Assembly: GCA_009774175.1 (NCBI GenBank)
Contig: VSNG01000021.1
Location: 1-64,000 of the forward strand
Reading direction: 5' to 3'
DNA: 64,000 bases
Source of the DNA: Lachnospiraceae bacterium
Lineage (GTDB): Bacteria > Bacillota > Clostridia > Lachnospirales > Lachnospiraceae
Shown in pieces: positions 32,046-41,558 of this stretch. A program made the translations under genes and the position numbers. The first letter of the stretch is position 1; each line of letters begins with the position of its first letter. The notes beneath the pieces are model-generated. The model made no database searches, was not told the DNA's origin, and was given only the letters and a program-made list of their open reading frames with translations.

Positions 32046-33269
32046 ATGAAAATCATAGAAGGAGGCATCACCGCGGCGGCAGGATTTGAGGCGGCCGGTG
32101 TGGAGGCGGACATAAAGTATAAAAACAGGAAGGACATGTCTTTAATTTACAGTCGGGTGCCCTGCCGCGCAGCCGGAGTGTTTACCGGTAATGTGGTGAA
32201 AGCGGCGCCCGTTTTGTGGGACAGGGAAATCGTTGCCCACTCCCCCGGTGCGCAGGCTGTCGTTATTAACGCCGGCATTGCAAACGCCTGCACGGGGAAA
32301 CAGGGCTACGAGTGCTGTAGACAGACGGCAGAGAAAGCGGCGAAGGAGCTGGGCATTTCGGAAGACGCCGTGCTGGTGGCGTCCACCGGCGTGATCGGCT
32401 GGCAGCTTCCTTTGGAAAAGATTGCGGCCGGTGTGGAAATGCTGGTGAGGGAAAAGGCTGACACGCTGGAAGCCGGACAGGCTGCGGTGGAGGCCATGAT
32501 GACTACGGATACAGTACCGAAGCAGGCTGCGGTGCAGATTGAGATTGGGGGAAAGACCGTGACCGTTGGCGGTATGTGCAAGGGCTCCGGCATGATCCAT
32601 CCGAATATGTGCACCATGCTCGGGTTTATCACGACTGATCTTGCAATTTCCAAAGAGCTTTTGCAGGAGGCGCTGCGGGAGGACGTGGCGGATACCTTCA
32701 ATATGATTTCCGTGGACGGCGACACCTCCACCAACGATACGCTGGTGGTGCTGGCAAACGGTCTTGCGGGCAATCCCGAAATCACAGAGAAAAATGCCGA
32801 TTATGACAGGTTCAGGGAAGCACTTCATTATATTGACGAGACCCTTGCCAAAAAGATGGCCGGGGACGGAGAAGGCGCGACCGCACTGTTTGAGACCAGA
32901 GTGATTCATGCCGCTACGAAACAGGAGGCGCGGCAGTTGAGTAAATCCGTAGTCTGTTCCAGTCTGACCAAGGCCATGATTTACGGGCATGACGCCAATG
33001 TGGGGCGGATAATGTGCGCGCTGGGCTACTCGGGTGTGGATTTTGATCCGGAACAGGTGGATATTTTCTGTGAGAGCAGCGAAGACCGAATGCAGATCTG
33101 TAAGGACGGTATGCTGACAGACTACAGTGAAGAGGAAGCGACGAAGATTTTGTCCGCGCCGGAGGTGCGCGTGATCGTGGATATGCACAGGGGAGAGGCG
33201 CAGGCCGCTGCCTGGGGGTGCGACCTGACCTACGATTATGTGAAAATTAACGCGGATTATCGAAGTTAG
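32046..33269 (+). CDS. argJ: Bifunctional ornithine acetyltransferase / N-acetylglutamate synthase
   Basis: ArgJ moves the acetyl group from N-acetylornithine to glutamate and so recycles it. The 407-residue precursor cleaves itself before a threonine; the site is in HPNMCTMLGFITTD, with T following C (most homologues have AT). Other motifs are GVFTGNVVKAAPV, the oxyanion threonines VASTGVIGWQLP and FNMISVDGDTSTNDT. It begins the arginine run argJ-argB-argD. The usual first gene argC is not present. Confidence 0.95.
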   Translation: MKIIEGGITAAAGFEAAGVEADIKYKNRKDMSLIYSRVPCRAAGVFTGNVVKAAPVLWDREIVAHSPGAQAVVINAGIANACTGKQGYECCRQTAEKAAKELGISEDAVLVASTGVIGWQLPLEKIAAGVEMLVREKADTLEAGQAAVEAMMTTDTVPKQAAVQIEIGGKTVTVGGMCKGSGMIHPNMCTMLGFITTDLAISKELLQEALREDVADTFNMISVDGDTSTNDTLVVLANGLAGNPEITEKNADYDRFREALHYIDETLAKKMAGDGEGATALFETRVIHAATKQEARQLSKSVVCSSLTKAMIYGHDANVGRIMCALGYSGVDFDPEQVDIFCESSEDRMQICKDGMLTDYSEEEATKILSAPEVRVIVDMHRGEAQAAAWGCDLTYDYVKINADYRS

Positions 33270-33314
33270 GTTTACATAATTCAAATCCTGGCGAATGGCA
33301 AAAGGTTTACATAA
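33270..33314 (+). repeat. Pair of GTTTACATAA repeats between argJ and argB
   Basis: GTTTACATAA starts at 33270, directly after the argJ stop, and again at 33305-33314, 23 bases ahead of argB. The two copies are 35 bases apart, in the same orientation as the genes. Confidence 0.6.
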
Positions 33315-33337
33315 AATAATAGAAAGAAGACATAAAA

Positions 33338-34237
33338 ATGGAACAGCAGGAAATGAACAAAATTATGGGCAAGGCCGAGGTATTGATTGAAGCCCTCCCC
33401 TATATTCAGAAATTTAACCGAAAGATCATTGTGGTCAAATACGGCGGCAGCGCCATGAGCAACGAGGAGCTGCAGCGCAATGTGATCAAGGACGTGACGC
33501 TTCTTAAACTGGTGGGATTTAAGCCCATCATTGTACACGGCGGCGGCAAGGAAATCAGCCGCTGGGTGGGCAAGGTCGGCAAGGAGGCCAGATTTGTGAA
33601 CGGCCTTAGGGTGACGGACGATGAAACCATGGAGATTGCCGAAATGGTTCTCAATAAGGTAAATAAAAACCTTGTGCGGATGGTGGAGGAGCTGGGCGTC
33701 AAAGCGGTGGGGATCAGCGGCAAGGACGCAGGGCTTTTACAGTGCCAGAAGAGATATTCGGACGGCGAGGACATCGGCTACGTGGGAGAAATCTGTAACG
33801 TGGATCCGAAGGTGCTCTACGATCTGCTGGAAAAGGACTTTCTGCCCATCGTAGCGCCGGTTGGTCTGGACGATCAGTTTTTGACCTATAATATTAATGC
33901 GGACGACGCGGCCTGCGCCATTGCCAAGGCGGTAGGGGCGGACAAGCTGGTATTTCTGACGGACATCGAAGGGCTGTACAGGGATATTAACGATAAATCC
34001 AGTTTTATTTCCAGACTGACGGCGGCCCAGGCTGAGGAGCTGATTGCAAGCGGCTGTATCGGGGGAGGCATGCTGCCCAAGCTTGGCAACTGCACGGATG
34101 CGATCAGGGAAGGCGTCAACAGGGTTCATATTCTGGACGGTCGGATTGCTCACTGCCTGTTGCTGGAGATATTTACCGATCACGGCGTGGGGACGGCAAT
34201 TATTGCGGATCAGGACAAAGAAATGATTTCCGGTTAA
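33338..34237 (+). CDS. argB: Acetylglutamate kinase
   Basis: ArgB phosphorylates N-acetylglutamate. The 299-residue protein has the nucleotide and substrate motifs VVKYGGSAM, VHGGGKEI, VNGLRVTD, NINADDAACAIA and CIGGGMLPKL. The N-terminal helix (MNKIMGKAEVLIEALPYIQ) is of the kind found in hexameric, arginine-inhibited enzymes, so feedback control is likely. It lies between argJ and argD. Confidence 0.96.
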   Translation: MEQQEMNKIMGKAEVLIEALPYIQKFNRKIIVVKYGGSAMSNEELQRNVIKDVTLLKLVGFKPIIVHGGGKEISRWVGKVGKEARFVNGLRVTDDETMEIAEMVLNKVNKNLVRMVEELGVKAVGISGKDAGLLQCQKRYSDGEDIGYVGEICNVDPKVLYDLLEKDFLPIVAPVGLDDQFLTYNINADDAACAIAKAVGADKLVFLTDIEGLYRDINDKSSFISRLTAAQAEELIASGCIGGGMLPKLGNCTDAIREGVNRVHILDGRIAHCLLLEIFTDHGVGTAIIADQDKEMISG

Positions 34238-34262
34238 AGCCGGTTTCGAAATGGAGGAAATG

Positions 34263-35477
34263 ATGAGCGCAGAAATGCAGAGTTATATCGACGAGGCGGA
34301 AAAGGCGCTGCTTCACACATACAACAGATATCAGGTTGTGTTTGACAGGGGAGAGGACGTGTACCTCTACGACCTGGATGGGAAGAAATATCTGGACTTT
34401 GTGGCAGGTATCGCCGTGTTTGCTCTTGGGTATCGCAATGAAGCCTATAACGGCGCGCTGAAAAGCCAGATAGACAAAATTATTCATACTTCGAATTATT
34501 ATTATAATGTGCCGGCCATTGAAGCGGCGAAAAAAATAAAGAAAATTACCGGCATGGACCGGGTCTTTTTTACCAACAGCGGCGCGGAGGCTATAGAGGG
34601 CGCGATCAAGACGGCGCGGAAGTATGCCTATTTAAAGGACGGGCGTACGGATCATGAGATCATCGCCATGAACCATTCTTTCCACGGGCGTACCATGGGA
34701 GCTCTTTCGGTTACGGGAAATCCCCATTACAGGGAAGCCTTTGAGCCCATGATCGGTAATATCAGGTTTGCCGATCTGAATGACTTTGACAGTGTGATGG
34801 CGCAGGTGACGGATAAGACCTGTGCGATTCTGTTTGAGACCGTGCAGGGTGAGGGCGGTATCTATCCGGCGTCGGAAGACTTTATGAAAAAGATCAGAGC
34901 CCTTTGCGACGAGAGGGACATTTTGATGATACTGGACGAGATTCAGTGCGGTATGGGCCGGACGGGGCATATGTTTGCCTGGCAGCGGTATGGGATCAGG
35001 CCGGATGTAATGACCACGGCCAAGGCCCTTGGCTGTGGTGTGCCGGTGGGCGCATTTGTCATGACTGAGAAGGTGGGCGGCGCCTCTTTGGCGGCGGGAG
35101 ACCACGGCACGACCTACGGCGGAAATCCGCTTGCCTGCGCGGCAGTCTGCAAGGTAATCGACCTGTTTGACGAGCAGGGCGTGCTTGCGAATGTTAATAA
35201 GGTGGGCGCTTATCTGGAAAAGCGTCTTGACGGGATCGTGGAAGAATTTGCCTGCGTGCAGACGAGACGCGGCGCGGGACTTTTGCAGGGTCTTGTGTTT
35301 GACAGGCAGGTGGGAGATATTATCACACGGGCTATGAACAAAGGACTGGTGCTGATTAACGCGGGTACGAATATCATTCGGTTTGTACCGCCTCTTATCA
35401 TAAAAGAGAAGCATGTGGACGACATGATTGAAATTCTGCGCGAATGTATTGCGCAGACAGAAGGAGAGCGGCAGTGA
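34263..35477 (+). CDS. argD: Acetylornithine aminotransferase
   Basis: A PLP-dependent class III aminotransferase that converts N-acetylglutamate semialdehyde to N-acetylornithine. The start at ATG 34263 fits GGAGG at 34253-34257 (ATG 34251 and 34260 are in frame), giving 404 residues. Motifs are YLDFVAGIAVFALGY, FFTNSGAEAIEGAIK, ILDEIQCGMGRTG with the PLP aspartate, and the Schiff-base lysine in TTAKALGCGVPVGAF. It overlaps the solute-binding protein gene by four bases. Confidence 0.95.
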   Translation: MSAEMQSYIDEAEKALLHTYNRYQVVFDRGEDVYLYDLDGKKYLDFVAGIAVFALGYRNEAYNGALKSQIDKIIHTSNYYYNVPAIEAAKKIKKITGMDRVFFTNSGAEAIEGAIKTARKYAYLKDGRTDHEIIAMNHSFHGRTMGALSVTGNPHYREAFEPMIGNIRFADLNDFDSVMAQVTDKTCAILFETVQGEGGIYPASEDFMKKIRALCDERDILMILDEIQCGMGRTGHMFAWQRYGIRPDVMTTAKALGCGVPVGAFVMTEKVGGASLAAGDHGTTYGGNPLACAAVCKVIDLFDEQGVLANVNKVGAYLEKRLDGIVEEFACVQTRRGAGLLQGLVFDRQVGDIITRAMNKGLVLINAGTNIIRFVPPLIIKEKHVDDMIEILRECIAQTEGERQ

Positions 35478-36994
35478 CTCTGAAAAAAAGGTTGATTATG
35501 ATCCTTGTGATCGCGCTGGTGGGCGGATGCCTTTACGGCGCGGGAAAACTCGGGCTGTCAGTGCGGCCTGAAGAGACGGAAGCGGAGGCGCAGGAAGCGC
35601 TTTTTGGCCATCGGGAGACGTTGTATCTTTGGTATGCGGACGATACGATTACGGACTATCTGAACAGCGTGGCCGTTTCCTATAACGAATATCAGGACAG
35701 GGTGCGGGTCGTGCCGGTTTACACACAGGGACTGGAGTATCTGGAGACGATCAATCAGGCTTCCCTGCAAACGCAGGAAGTGCCTGATTTGTATATTATC
35801 AGCAATGATTCTCTGGAAAAGGCGTATCTGGCGGGGCTTGCCTGTGAGGTAACGCTGCCGGAAGGGGTTCTTCCCATGACGGACATTCTGCCGGAAACGG
35901 CGGTTCGGGCGGTGACTTATCACGATAAACAGATCGGTTATCCATTCTATTACGAGACAAGCTGTCTTCTCTACAACAGAACCTATCTGGAAGATTGGGC
36001 GCGGGCGCAGATGGAAGCCGAGCGGGATCAGGCGCTGGCGGAGGATGCGCAGGAACAGGCGGACAGCGGTGACGTGGAAGAAGAAATTCAGGAATCCCAG
36101 AAACAGGAGGAAATACCCGCAGGAGAGGTGGAAGAAAGGGTAACACAAACCGTACCCCAGACCATAGACGAGATTCTTTCCTTTGCCGACGTATATGACG
36201 CGCCGGAGCAGGTGGAAGCTATCTTCAAGTGGGATGTGTCGGATATCTTTTATAATTATTTTGTTGTGGGAAATTATATGGATGTGGGCGGTAAAAACGG
36301 CGATAATGCGGACTCCATTCATATTTACAATGAAAATGCGATTCGCGCCCTCAGAGTGTATCAGAACCTGAACCAGTTTTTCTCGATTGACACGAAGGAG
36401 ATCAGCTATGAGGGTGTGTTACAGGATTTTCTGGACGGAAAAATTGTTTACACCGTGGCGACTTCGGACGCTTTATCAAAACTGGAGAAGGCCCGCGAGG
36501 ATGGCCAGTTTGCTTACGAGTACGGCGTGGCCAGAGTGCCCGATGTGAGCGGTGAGCTAAGGTCGGCTTCCCTTTCCGTGACCCAGTGCGTGGCGGTCAA
36601 CGGTTATTCTGCAAAAAAGGAGATGGCAAACGACTTCGCGGTGTATCTGACCCAGTATAATACGGGAGATCTCTACGCAAGAACCGGGAAGCTTTCCGTG
36701 CATGACAGCGGAAATACCTATGATGACCCGAATGCGGCGGCCTTTCTGGAAGAGTACGCCCGCTCGGTTCCCATGCCGAAAATGATAGAGACAAGCAATT
36801 TCTGGGTGGGACTGGAAATCGCTTTTGCCAAGGTCTGGGAGGGAGAAGACGCCAACGATGAGTTAAAGGCGCTGTCAGAACAGATCATGGGACAGGTGCT
36901 GGGCGAGGCCTATACGGAAGAATATATCGACGTGCCCATACCGGTGGAAGAAGACGAAGAAAATTTGGAGGAAGAAGGCGGGGAAGAAGAATAA
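35474..36994 (+). CDS. Orphan extracellular solute-binding protein (family 1, sugar type)
   Basis: A 506-residue exported protein from GTG 35474 (TLKKRLIMILVIALVGGC), overlapping the argD stop. The N-terminus is a signal peptide with a possible lipobox (VGGC). The body resembles family 1 carbohydrate-binding proteins: VPDLYIISNDSLEKAYLAG, IGYPFYYETSCLLYNRTYL and IVYTVATSDALSKL. An acidic insert of about 55 residues lies in the middle, and the tail is very acidic. No permease or ATPase gene is adjacent, so either it uses transporter parts encoded elsewhere or it serves as a sensor. A terminator follows. Confidence 0.8.
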   Translation: MTLKKRLIMILVIALVGGCLYGAGKLGLSVRPEETEAEAQEALFGHRETLYLWYADDTITDYLNSVAVSYNEYQDRVRVVPVYTQGLEYLETINQASLQTQEVPDLYIISNDSLEKAYLAGLACEVTLPEGVLPMTDILPETAVRAVTYHDKQIGYPFYYETSCLLYNRTYLEDWARAQMEAERDQALAEDAQEQADSGDVEEEIQESQKQEEIPAGEVEERVTQTVPQTIDEILSFADVYDAPEQVEAIFKWDVSDIFYNYFVVGNYMDVGGKNGDNADSIHIYNENAIRALRVYQNLNQFFSIDTKEISYEGVLQDFLDGKIVYTVATSDALSKLEKAREDGQFAYEYGVARVPDVSGELRSASLSVTQCVAVNGYSAKKEMANDFAVYLTQYNTGDLYARTGKLSVHDSGNTYDDPNAAAFLEEYARSVPMPKMIETSNFWVGLEIAFAKVWEGEDANDELKALSEQIMGQVLGEAYTEEYIDVPIPVEEDEENLEEEGGEEE

Positions 36995-37017
36995 TTACCG
37001 ATTTCTGCGGACAAGAT

Positions 37018-37052
37018 AAGACAAGATGGCGCTGGCTGTCTTGTCTTTTTTT
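37018..37052 (+). terminator. Terminator after the solute-binding protein gene
   Basis: AAGACAAGA at 37018-37026 pairs with TCTTGTCTT at 37039-37047, continuing into a run of T to 37052. Confidence 0.85.
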
Positions 37053-37131
37053 ACGATAAGGCGGCCAGCAAAGCGTGACAGCGTTTGTTCGTACACAGGA
37101 GACGGGACTTGAAAAGAAGATGGAGGTAGCT

Positions 37132-37563
37132 ATGTCAGGATTTTGGATTGCAATTTTGTCCGGCGCGCTTATGAGCGTGCAGGGCGTTTTTAACACGCAG
37201 GTCACAAAGCAGTCGGGGGTCTGGGTGGCCAATGCTTTTGTCCAGTTTACGGCGCTTTTGGTCTGTCTGGCCGTCTGGGTTGCCACAGACCGGGCTTCCT
37301 TTGCCCAGCTTCTCAAGGTGGAGCCGAAATACATGCTGCTTGGCGGTGCCATCGGCACGTTTATCACTTATACGGTTATTAAAAGCATGGAACAGTTGGG
37401 GCCGGCAAAGTCGGTGATGTTTATTGTGATCTCTCAGCTGATTGTCGCCTATCTCATTGAGCTTTTGGGAGCCTTCGGCGCGGAAAAGCAGCCCCTTGAG
37501 TTAAAGAAGCTGTTAGGCATGGGCATTATGATTGCGGGAATCGTCATTTTTAAGTGGACATAG
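37132..37563 (+). CDS. Small DMT-type transporter (YdcZ/DUF606-like)
   Basis: A 143-residue protein of five hydrophobic helices starting MSGFWIAILSGALMSVQG at ATG 37132, behind GGAGG. The pattern SGALMSVQGVFNTQVTKQSG followed by KYMLLGGAIGTFITYTVIKS corresponds to YdcZ/DUF606 half-size transporters, which work as dimers. The substrate is unknown. It stands between two terminated units. Confidence 0.82.
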   Translation: MSGFWIAILSGALMSVQGVFNTQVTKQSGVWVANAFVQFTALLVCLAVWVATDRASFAQLLKVEPKYMLLGGAIGTFITYTVIKSMEQLGPAKSVMFIVISQLIVAYLIELLGAFGAEKQPLELKKLLGMGIMIAGIVIFKWT

Positions 37564-37642
37564 GGTGAAATTTATCTTACAATGAAAATACGGCGCATAG
37601 CGGGAACCTCCCATGGAGTCAGCGGGACTCGGAAGGGAGACT

Positions 37643-38395
37643 ATGCAGGACAAAAAAGATAAAAATAAAAAACTACATGCAGAAAAGCTGCGGTATGCGG
37701 CACTGCTGCTTACTGTTTTGGTTGTGACAGCGGGCTGTACGAAGAAAGAGGAGCTTCTGTTTGTGACTGGAGAAACCGGGGAAACGGTGTTGTCGGCGCA
37801 GCCGGGAACGGATTCGGGGACAGCGCCGCCCGTGCAGCCAGGGACAGACCCTGAGACAGCGCCATCCGCGCAGCCGGGAACGGATTCGGAGACAGCGCCG
37901 CCTGCACAGCCGGGGATAGTTTCGGATACGGCGCAGACAGAGCGCGGCGGGATTCTGGTTCATGTCTGCGGTGCAGTGCTGCACGCGGGCGTTTACGAAT
38001 TGAAGGCGGGAAGCCGCGTCTATGAGGCGGTGGAGGCAGCGGGCGGTTTTGCCGCTGACGCGGATCAAAATTATGTAAACCAAGCGCAGACTTTGAAGGA
38101 TGGCGTAAAACTTGTAATCCCAACCATGGAAGAGGCGGCGCAGGCCCGCGAAAGAGAGCCCCTGATCGAAGCGGCACAGGGGGAAGACGGGGAGCAGGAC
38201 GGCAGAATCAATATCAATACGGCGCCGGCGGCGCAGCTTTGCGATATTCCGGGCGTCGGGGCCACGCGGGCTGCGGCGATCATAGCTTACAGGGAATCCC
38301 ACGGCGGGTTTCATAAGCCGGAAGACATTATGAAAGTGGACGGCATCAAGGAAGGTATGTATGAAAAGATAAAAGACAGCATCAGTGTGAACTAG
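37643..38395 (+). CDS. ComEA-like DNA-binding lipoprotein (SLBB plus helix-hairpin-helix)
   Basis: A 250-residue protein from ATG 37643 (MQDKKDKNKKLHAEKLRY) behind GGAAGGGAG. The signal peptide ends in a lipobox (VVTAGC), then comes a proline-rich linker made of four 12-residue repeats. An SLBB domain (ILVHVCGAVLHAGVYELKAG) and two helix-hairpin-helix motifs follow (ININTAPAAQLCDIPGVG, ATRAAAIIAYRESHGGF). This is the ComEA plan for binding incoming DNA at the cell surface, but with a lipid anchor in place of a membrane helix. A ComEC homologue is encoded 3 kb downstream. Confidence 0.86.
   Translation: MQDKKDKNKKLHAEKLRYAALLLTVLVVTAGCTKKEELLFVTGETGETVLSAQPGTDSGTAPPVQPGTDPETAPSAQPGTDSETAPPAQPGIVSDTAQTERGGILVHVCGAVLHAGVYELKAGSRVYEAVEAAGGFAADADQNYVNQAQTLKDGVKLVIPTMEEAAQAREREPLIEAAQGEDGEQDGRININTAPAAQLCDIPGVGATRAAAIIAYRESHGGFHKPEDIMKVDGIKEGMYEKIKDSISVN
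37796..37939 (+). repeat. Four 36-base repeats coding the linker of the ComEA-like protein
   Basis: Four consecutive 36-base units encode the pattern AQPGTDSxTAPP, the last one diverged (AQPGIVSDTAQT). The copies are close enough for slippage or recombination to change the linker length. Confidence 0.8.
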
Positions 38396-38409
38396 AAAGG
38401 ACAGGAAGC

Positions 38410-39099
38410 ATGGCACAGAGAGTTTTGGTAGTGGATGATGAAAAATTGATCGTGAAAGGGATCAGATTCAGTCTGGAACAGGACGGTATGAAAGTGGACT
38501 GTGCCTATGACGGGGAAGAGGCCCTGAAACTGGCGGAGGAAAATGCTTACGATATGATCCTCCTTGACGTGATGCTTCCTAAAATGACAGGATTTGAAGT
38601 ATGCCAGCAGATACGAGGCTTTTCCAATGTGCCCATTGTTATGTTAACCGCAAAGGGCGACGACATGGACAAGATTTTAGGTCTGGATTACGGCGCCGAC
38701 GATTATATCACAAAGCCCTTTAATATTCTGGAGGTAAAGGCCAGAATCAAGGCCATTATGCGAAGAACAAACCGTCAGGGCAAAGAGCGGGAAGAAACGG
38801 CCAGAGTGGTGGAACGGGGCGATATGCGGCTTGACTGCGAAGGCAGGAGAGTGTATATCAGAGACCGGGAAATTAACCTGACGGTCAAGGAATATGAAGT
38901 GCTTGAGCTTCTGATGAAGAATGCGGGAAAGGTTTACGGCAGGGAGGCGCTTCTTAAGATGGTGTGGGGAAACGACTATCCGGGCGATGTACGAACCGTG
39001 GACGTACATATTAGAAGACTGCGCGAAAAAATTGAAGAGGTTCCGGGCGAACCCATGTATGTGAGGACAAAGTGGGGTGTTGGATATTACTTTGCCTAA
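38410..39099 (+). CDS. OmpR-family response regulator
   Basis: A 229-residue regulator (MAQRVLVVDDEKLIVKGIRF). The receiver domain has DDE, the phospho-acceptor aspartate in MILLDVMLPKMTG and the lysine in YITKPFN; the winged helix ends WGVGYYFA. It is close in style to WalR/PhoB regulators. The gene follows the ComEA-like gene by 14 bases and overlaps the kinase gene, making ComEA-regulator-kinase-GerM-ComEC one likely transcript. Confidence 0.93.
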   Translation: MAQRVLVVDDEKLIVKGIRFSLEQDGMKVDCAYDGEEALKLAEENAYDMILLDVMLPKMTGFEVCQQIRGFSNVPIVMLTAKGDDMDKILGLDYGADDYITKPFNILEVKARIKAIMRRTNRQGKEREETARVVERGDMRLDCEGRRVYIRDREINLTVKEYEVLELLMKNAGKVYGREALLKMVWGNDYPGDVRTVDVHIRRLREKIEEVPGEPMYVRTKWGVGYYFA

Positions 39100-40561
39100 A
39101 ATAAAATTAAATAAAATTCCATTTCTGAGAAGCCTGAAGGGGCGGATTTTTCTGATTCTGCTCGTGGTCGGGCTGATTCCCTGTCTTATCATGCGCTATG
39201 CGATTCTGCAAAATTATGAACGGCGTGCGGTCAATATCAGAACCTCCGATATTTCCACGCAGGTCAGGATTCTGGCAAATCATCTGATTACCTATCATTA
39301 TTTGGGAGACACCTCTTCGGAGGTGATCAACGCGGAGCTGGATCAGCTTTCAAATCTGTACGACGGCCGTGTGCTCATTATCAACGCGGATCTTCGGATT
39401 GTAAAAGACACTTACGGTATCAGCGAGGGGAAAACAATCATTTCGGAAGAGGTGATTCGTTGTCTTGGCGGGGAAAGCGCCAATAAGTATGACAGGGAAA
39501 ACGGTTACATGGAAATGACCATTCCCATTACGGAAACCGTGGAGCTGGAAGGGCCTGTTGGCGCCGGAGAAAAGGTGGATCTGGTGCGGGGCGTTATGCT
39601 GGTGAGTGCCTCTAACGACAGCATTATTGCTACCATGGACAGCTTAAACAGGCAGGCCATGGTGGTGGAATCCATCGTGGGCGTACTGATTTTTGTGACG
39701 ACGCTTCTGGTATCCAAATTTCTTTTTGCACCCTTTAAAAAAATCATAGAAGCGTTAGATCAGGTGCAGGAGGGATACACCAGCGACCCGATTTCGGTGA
39801 CGGACTGCCTGGAGACGGAGCATATCGGAGACGCCTTTAACAGAGTGCTGGGGCGGATGAAGATGCTGGACGATTCCAGACAGGAGTTTGTATCGAATGT
39901 GTCCCATGAGCTGCGTACACCGATTACCTCCATGAAAGTCCTGGCGGATTCGCTGATTACCCAGAAGGATGTGCCGATTCAGGTATATCAGGAATTTATG
40001 ACAGATATTGCGGCCGAGATCGAGAGGGAGGATAAGATCATCAACGATCTGCTTTCGCTGGTTAAGATGGACAGGACGTCCGCAGACCTGAACATTTCAG
40101 AGGTGGATATTAATGCGCTTGTGGAGCTGATTATGAGAAGACTTCGTCCCATTGCGAACCGCAGGGACGTACAGCTTGTCTATGAGAGCCTGCGCCCTGT
40201 GACAGCGTCGGTGGACGAGGTTAAGCTGACGCTGGCGCTTTCGAATCTGGTGGAGAATGCAATCAAATACAATAAGGAGCATGGTTTTGTGAAAGTGTCG
40301 TTAGATGCCGACCACCAGTTCTTCACTGTGAAGGTGGAAGATTCGGGCGTGGGCATTCCGGCGGATGCGCTGGAGCATATTTATGAGCGGTTTTACCGGG
40401 TGGACAAATCCCGCTCCAGAGAGATCGGCGGAACGGGGCTTGGACTTGCCATTACCAGAAGCGCCATTCTAATGCATCGGGGCACTGTGAAGGTGACAAG
40501 CGTTGAAGGCGAGGGCACGGATTTCACGGTAAAGATTCCGTTAAAATATATTGCGGTTTAG
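39077..40561 (+). CDS. Sensor histidine kinase (HAMP-type)
   Basis: A kinase of up to 494 residues. The start is unclear: GTG 39077, TTG 39080 or TTG 39092 all overlap the regulator gene, and TTG 39092 (LPKIKLNKIPFLRSL) gives the most natural membrane N-terminus. It has one membrane helix near 30-48, an extracellular sensor of about 150 residues (cache-like), a second helix near 195-215 and a HAMP linker. The HisKA histidine is in VSHELRTPITSM, and the ATP motifs are NLVENAIKYN, DSGVGIPAD and GGTGLGLAI. The WalK/PhoR-like layout suggests cell-wall or envelope control. Confidence 0.92.
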   Translation: MLDITLPKIKLNKIPFLRSLKGRIFLILLVVGLIPCLIMRYAILQNYERRAVNIRTSDISTQVRILANHLITYHYLGDTSSEVINAELDQLSNLYDGRVLIINADLRIVKDTYGISEGKTIISEEVIRCLGGESANKYDRENGYMEMTIPITETVELEGPVGAGEKVDLVRGVMLVSASNDSIIATMDSLNRQAMVVESIVGVLIFVTTLLVSKFLFAPFKKIIEALDQVQEGYTSDPISVTDCLETEHIGDAFNRVLGRMKMLDDSRQEFVSNVSHELRTPITSMKVLADSLITQKDVPIQVYQEFMTDIAAEIEREDKIINDLLSLVKMDRTSADLNISEVDINALVELIMRRLRPIANRRDVQLVYESLRPVTASVDEVKLTLALSNLVENAIKYNKEHGFVKVSLDADHQFFTVKVEDSGVGIPADALEHIYERFYRVDKSRSREIGGTGLGLAITRSAILMHRGTVKVTSVEGEGTDFTVKIPLKYIAV

Positions 40562-40571
40562 GGAGACAGGT

Positions 40572-41516
40572 ATGAAAAAGGCAAGACTTGGATTTTCCTG
40601 TATGATCTTAATAATGGGGCTGTGTCTGTGTACTGCCTGCGCAGGCCGGAACACGGAGCAGCAGGGTACTGCCTGGCAGATATATTATGTAAACAATGAC
40701 GAGACAAAGATCGTAGGACGGGAATATGTGAGCCAGACCACGGATACAGAGCTTTTGTTTGAGGAAATGCTGGATGAGCTCGCGCGGATACCTGAAAAGA
40801 TGGAGTATGAAACGCCTCTGGCGTCTGAGATTTCCGTAAGGCAGCATACGATGGATAACGGCCTGCTCACGCTGGATTTTGATGAGAGCTATAAAAAACT
40901 GCGGGGGGTAAGGGAAATCCTTATACGGGCGTCGATTGTAAGAACCATGACCCAGCTGCCGGGGGTGGAGCGCGTGGCCTTTACGGTGAAGGGAGAACAG
41001 CTCACGGACGGAACCGGAGCGGCGGTAGGCATCATGACGGCGGACAGTTTTATCGAGAATGCGGGCAATGAGATTAACGCCTACGAAAAGGTGAATCTGC
41101 GTCTTTATTTTGCCAACGAGACGGGAGACCGGCTGGTGGAGGAAAACCGCCGTAACGTTGTATACAACAGCAATATTTCTCTGGAAAAACTTGTGGTGGA
41201 GAAGCTGGTGGAAGGGCCTGCCGCAGAGGGCGCTTATCCCACGATCAATCCCATGACAAAAATAATCAGCGTTACCGTACAGGATGGAACATGTTATGTA
41301 AACTTGAATAACGATTTTTTAAGCCAGCCCTACAATGTAGCTTCCGATGTGACGATCTATTCCATCACCAATTCGCTGGTGGAGCTGCCGAATGTGAACC
41401 GGGTGCAGATATCCATTAACGGAGAGACAAATCTTTCCTATCGGGAGAATATGAGCTTGAATACAGTGTATGAGAGAAATCTGGATATTCTGGTTTCGGG
41501 AGGAAGCGGGCAGTAA
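40572..41516 (+). CDS. GerM-like lipoprotein with two GerMN domains
   Basis: A 314-residue lipoprotein from ATG 40572 (MKKARLGFSCMILIM) with lipobox-like CTAC. Two copies of the GerMN domain are seen: WQIYYVNNDETKIVGREY onward, and KVNLRLYFANETGDRLVEEN onward. The typical block LVEKLVEGPAAEGAYPTINP lies in the second. GerM-type proteins act in sporulation and germination in Bacillus; here the gene lies behind a two-component system, as LpqB/GerM-type genes often do. Confidence 0.85.
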   Translation: MKKARLGFSCMILIMGLCLCTACAGRNTEQQGTAWQIYYVNNDETKIVGREYVSQTTDTELLFEEMLDELARIPEKMEYETPLASEISVRQHTMDNGLLTLDFDESYKKLRGVREILIRASIVRTMTQLPGVERVAFTVKGEQLTDGTGAAVGIMTADSFIENAGNEINAYEKVNLRLYFANETGDRLVEENRRNVVYNSNISLEKLVVEKLVEGPAAEGAYPTINPMTKIISVTVQDGTCYVNLNNDFLSQPYNVASDVTIYSITNSLVELPNVNRVQISINGETNLSYRENMSLNTVYERNLDILVSGGSGQ

Positions 41517-41558
41517 GGACTGGAAAGGCAGATTAATTGATAACGGGGAGGTGGCATT

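Noticed and set aside
32142..33284. A 380-codon frame opposite argJ.
   Set aside because: Antisense shadow of a complete, conserved gene, with histidine/arginine-rich composition and no family signal.
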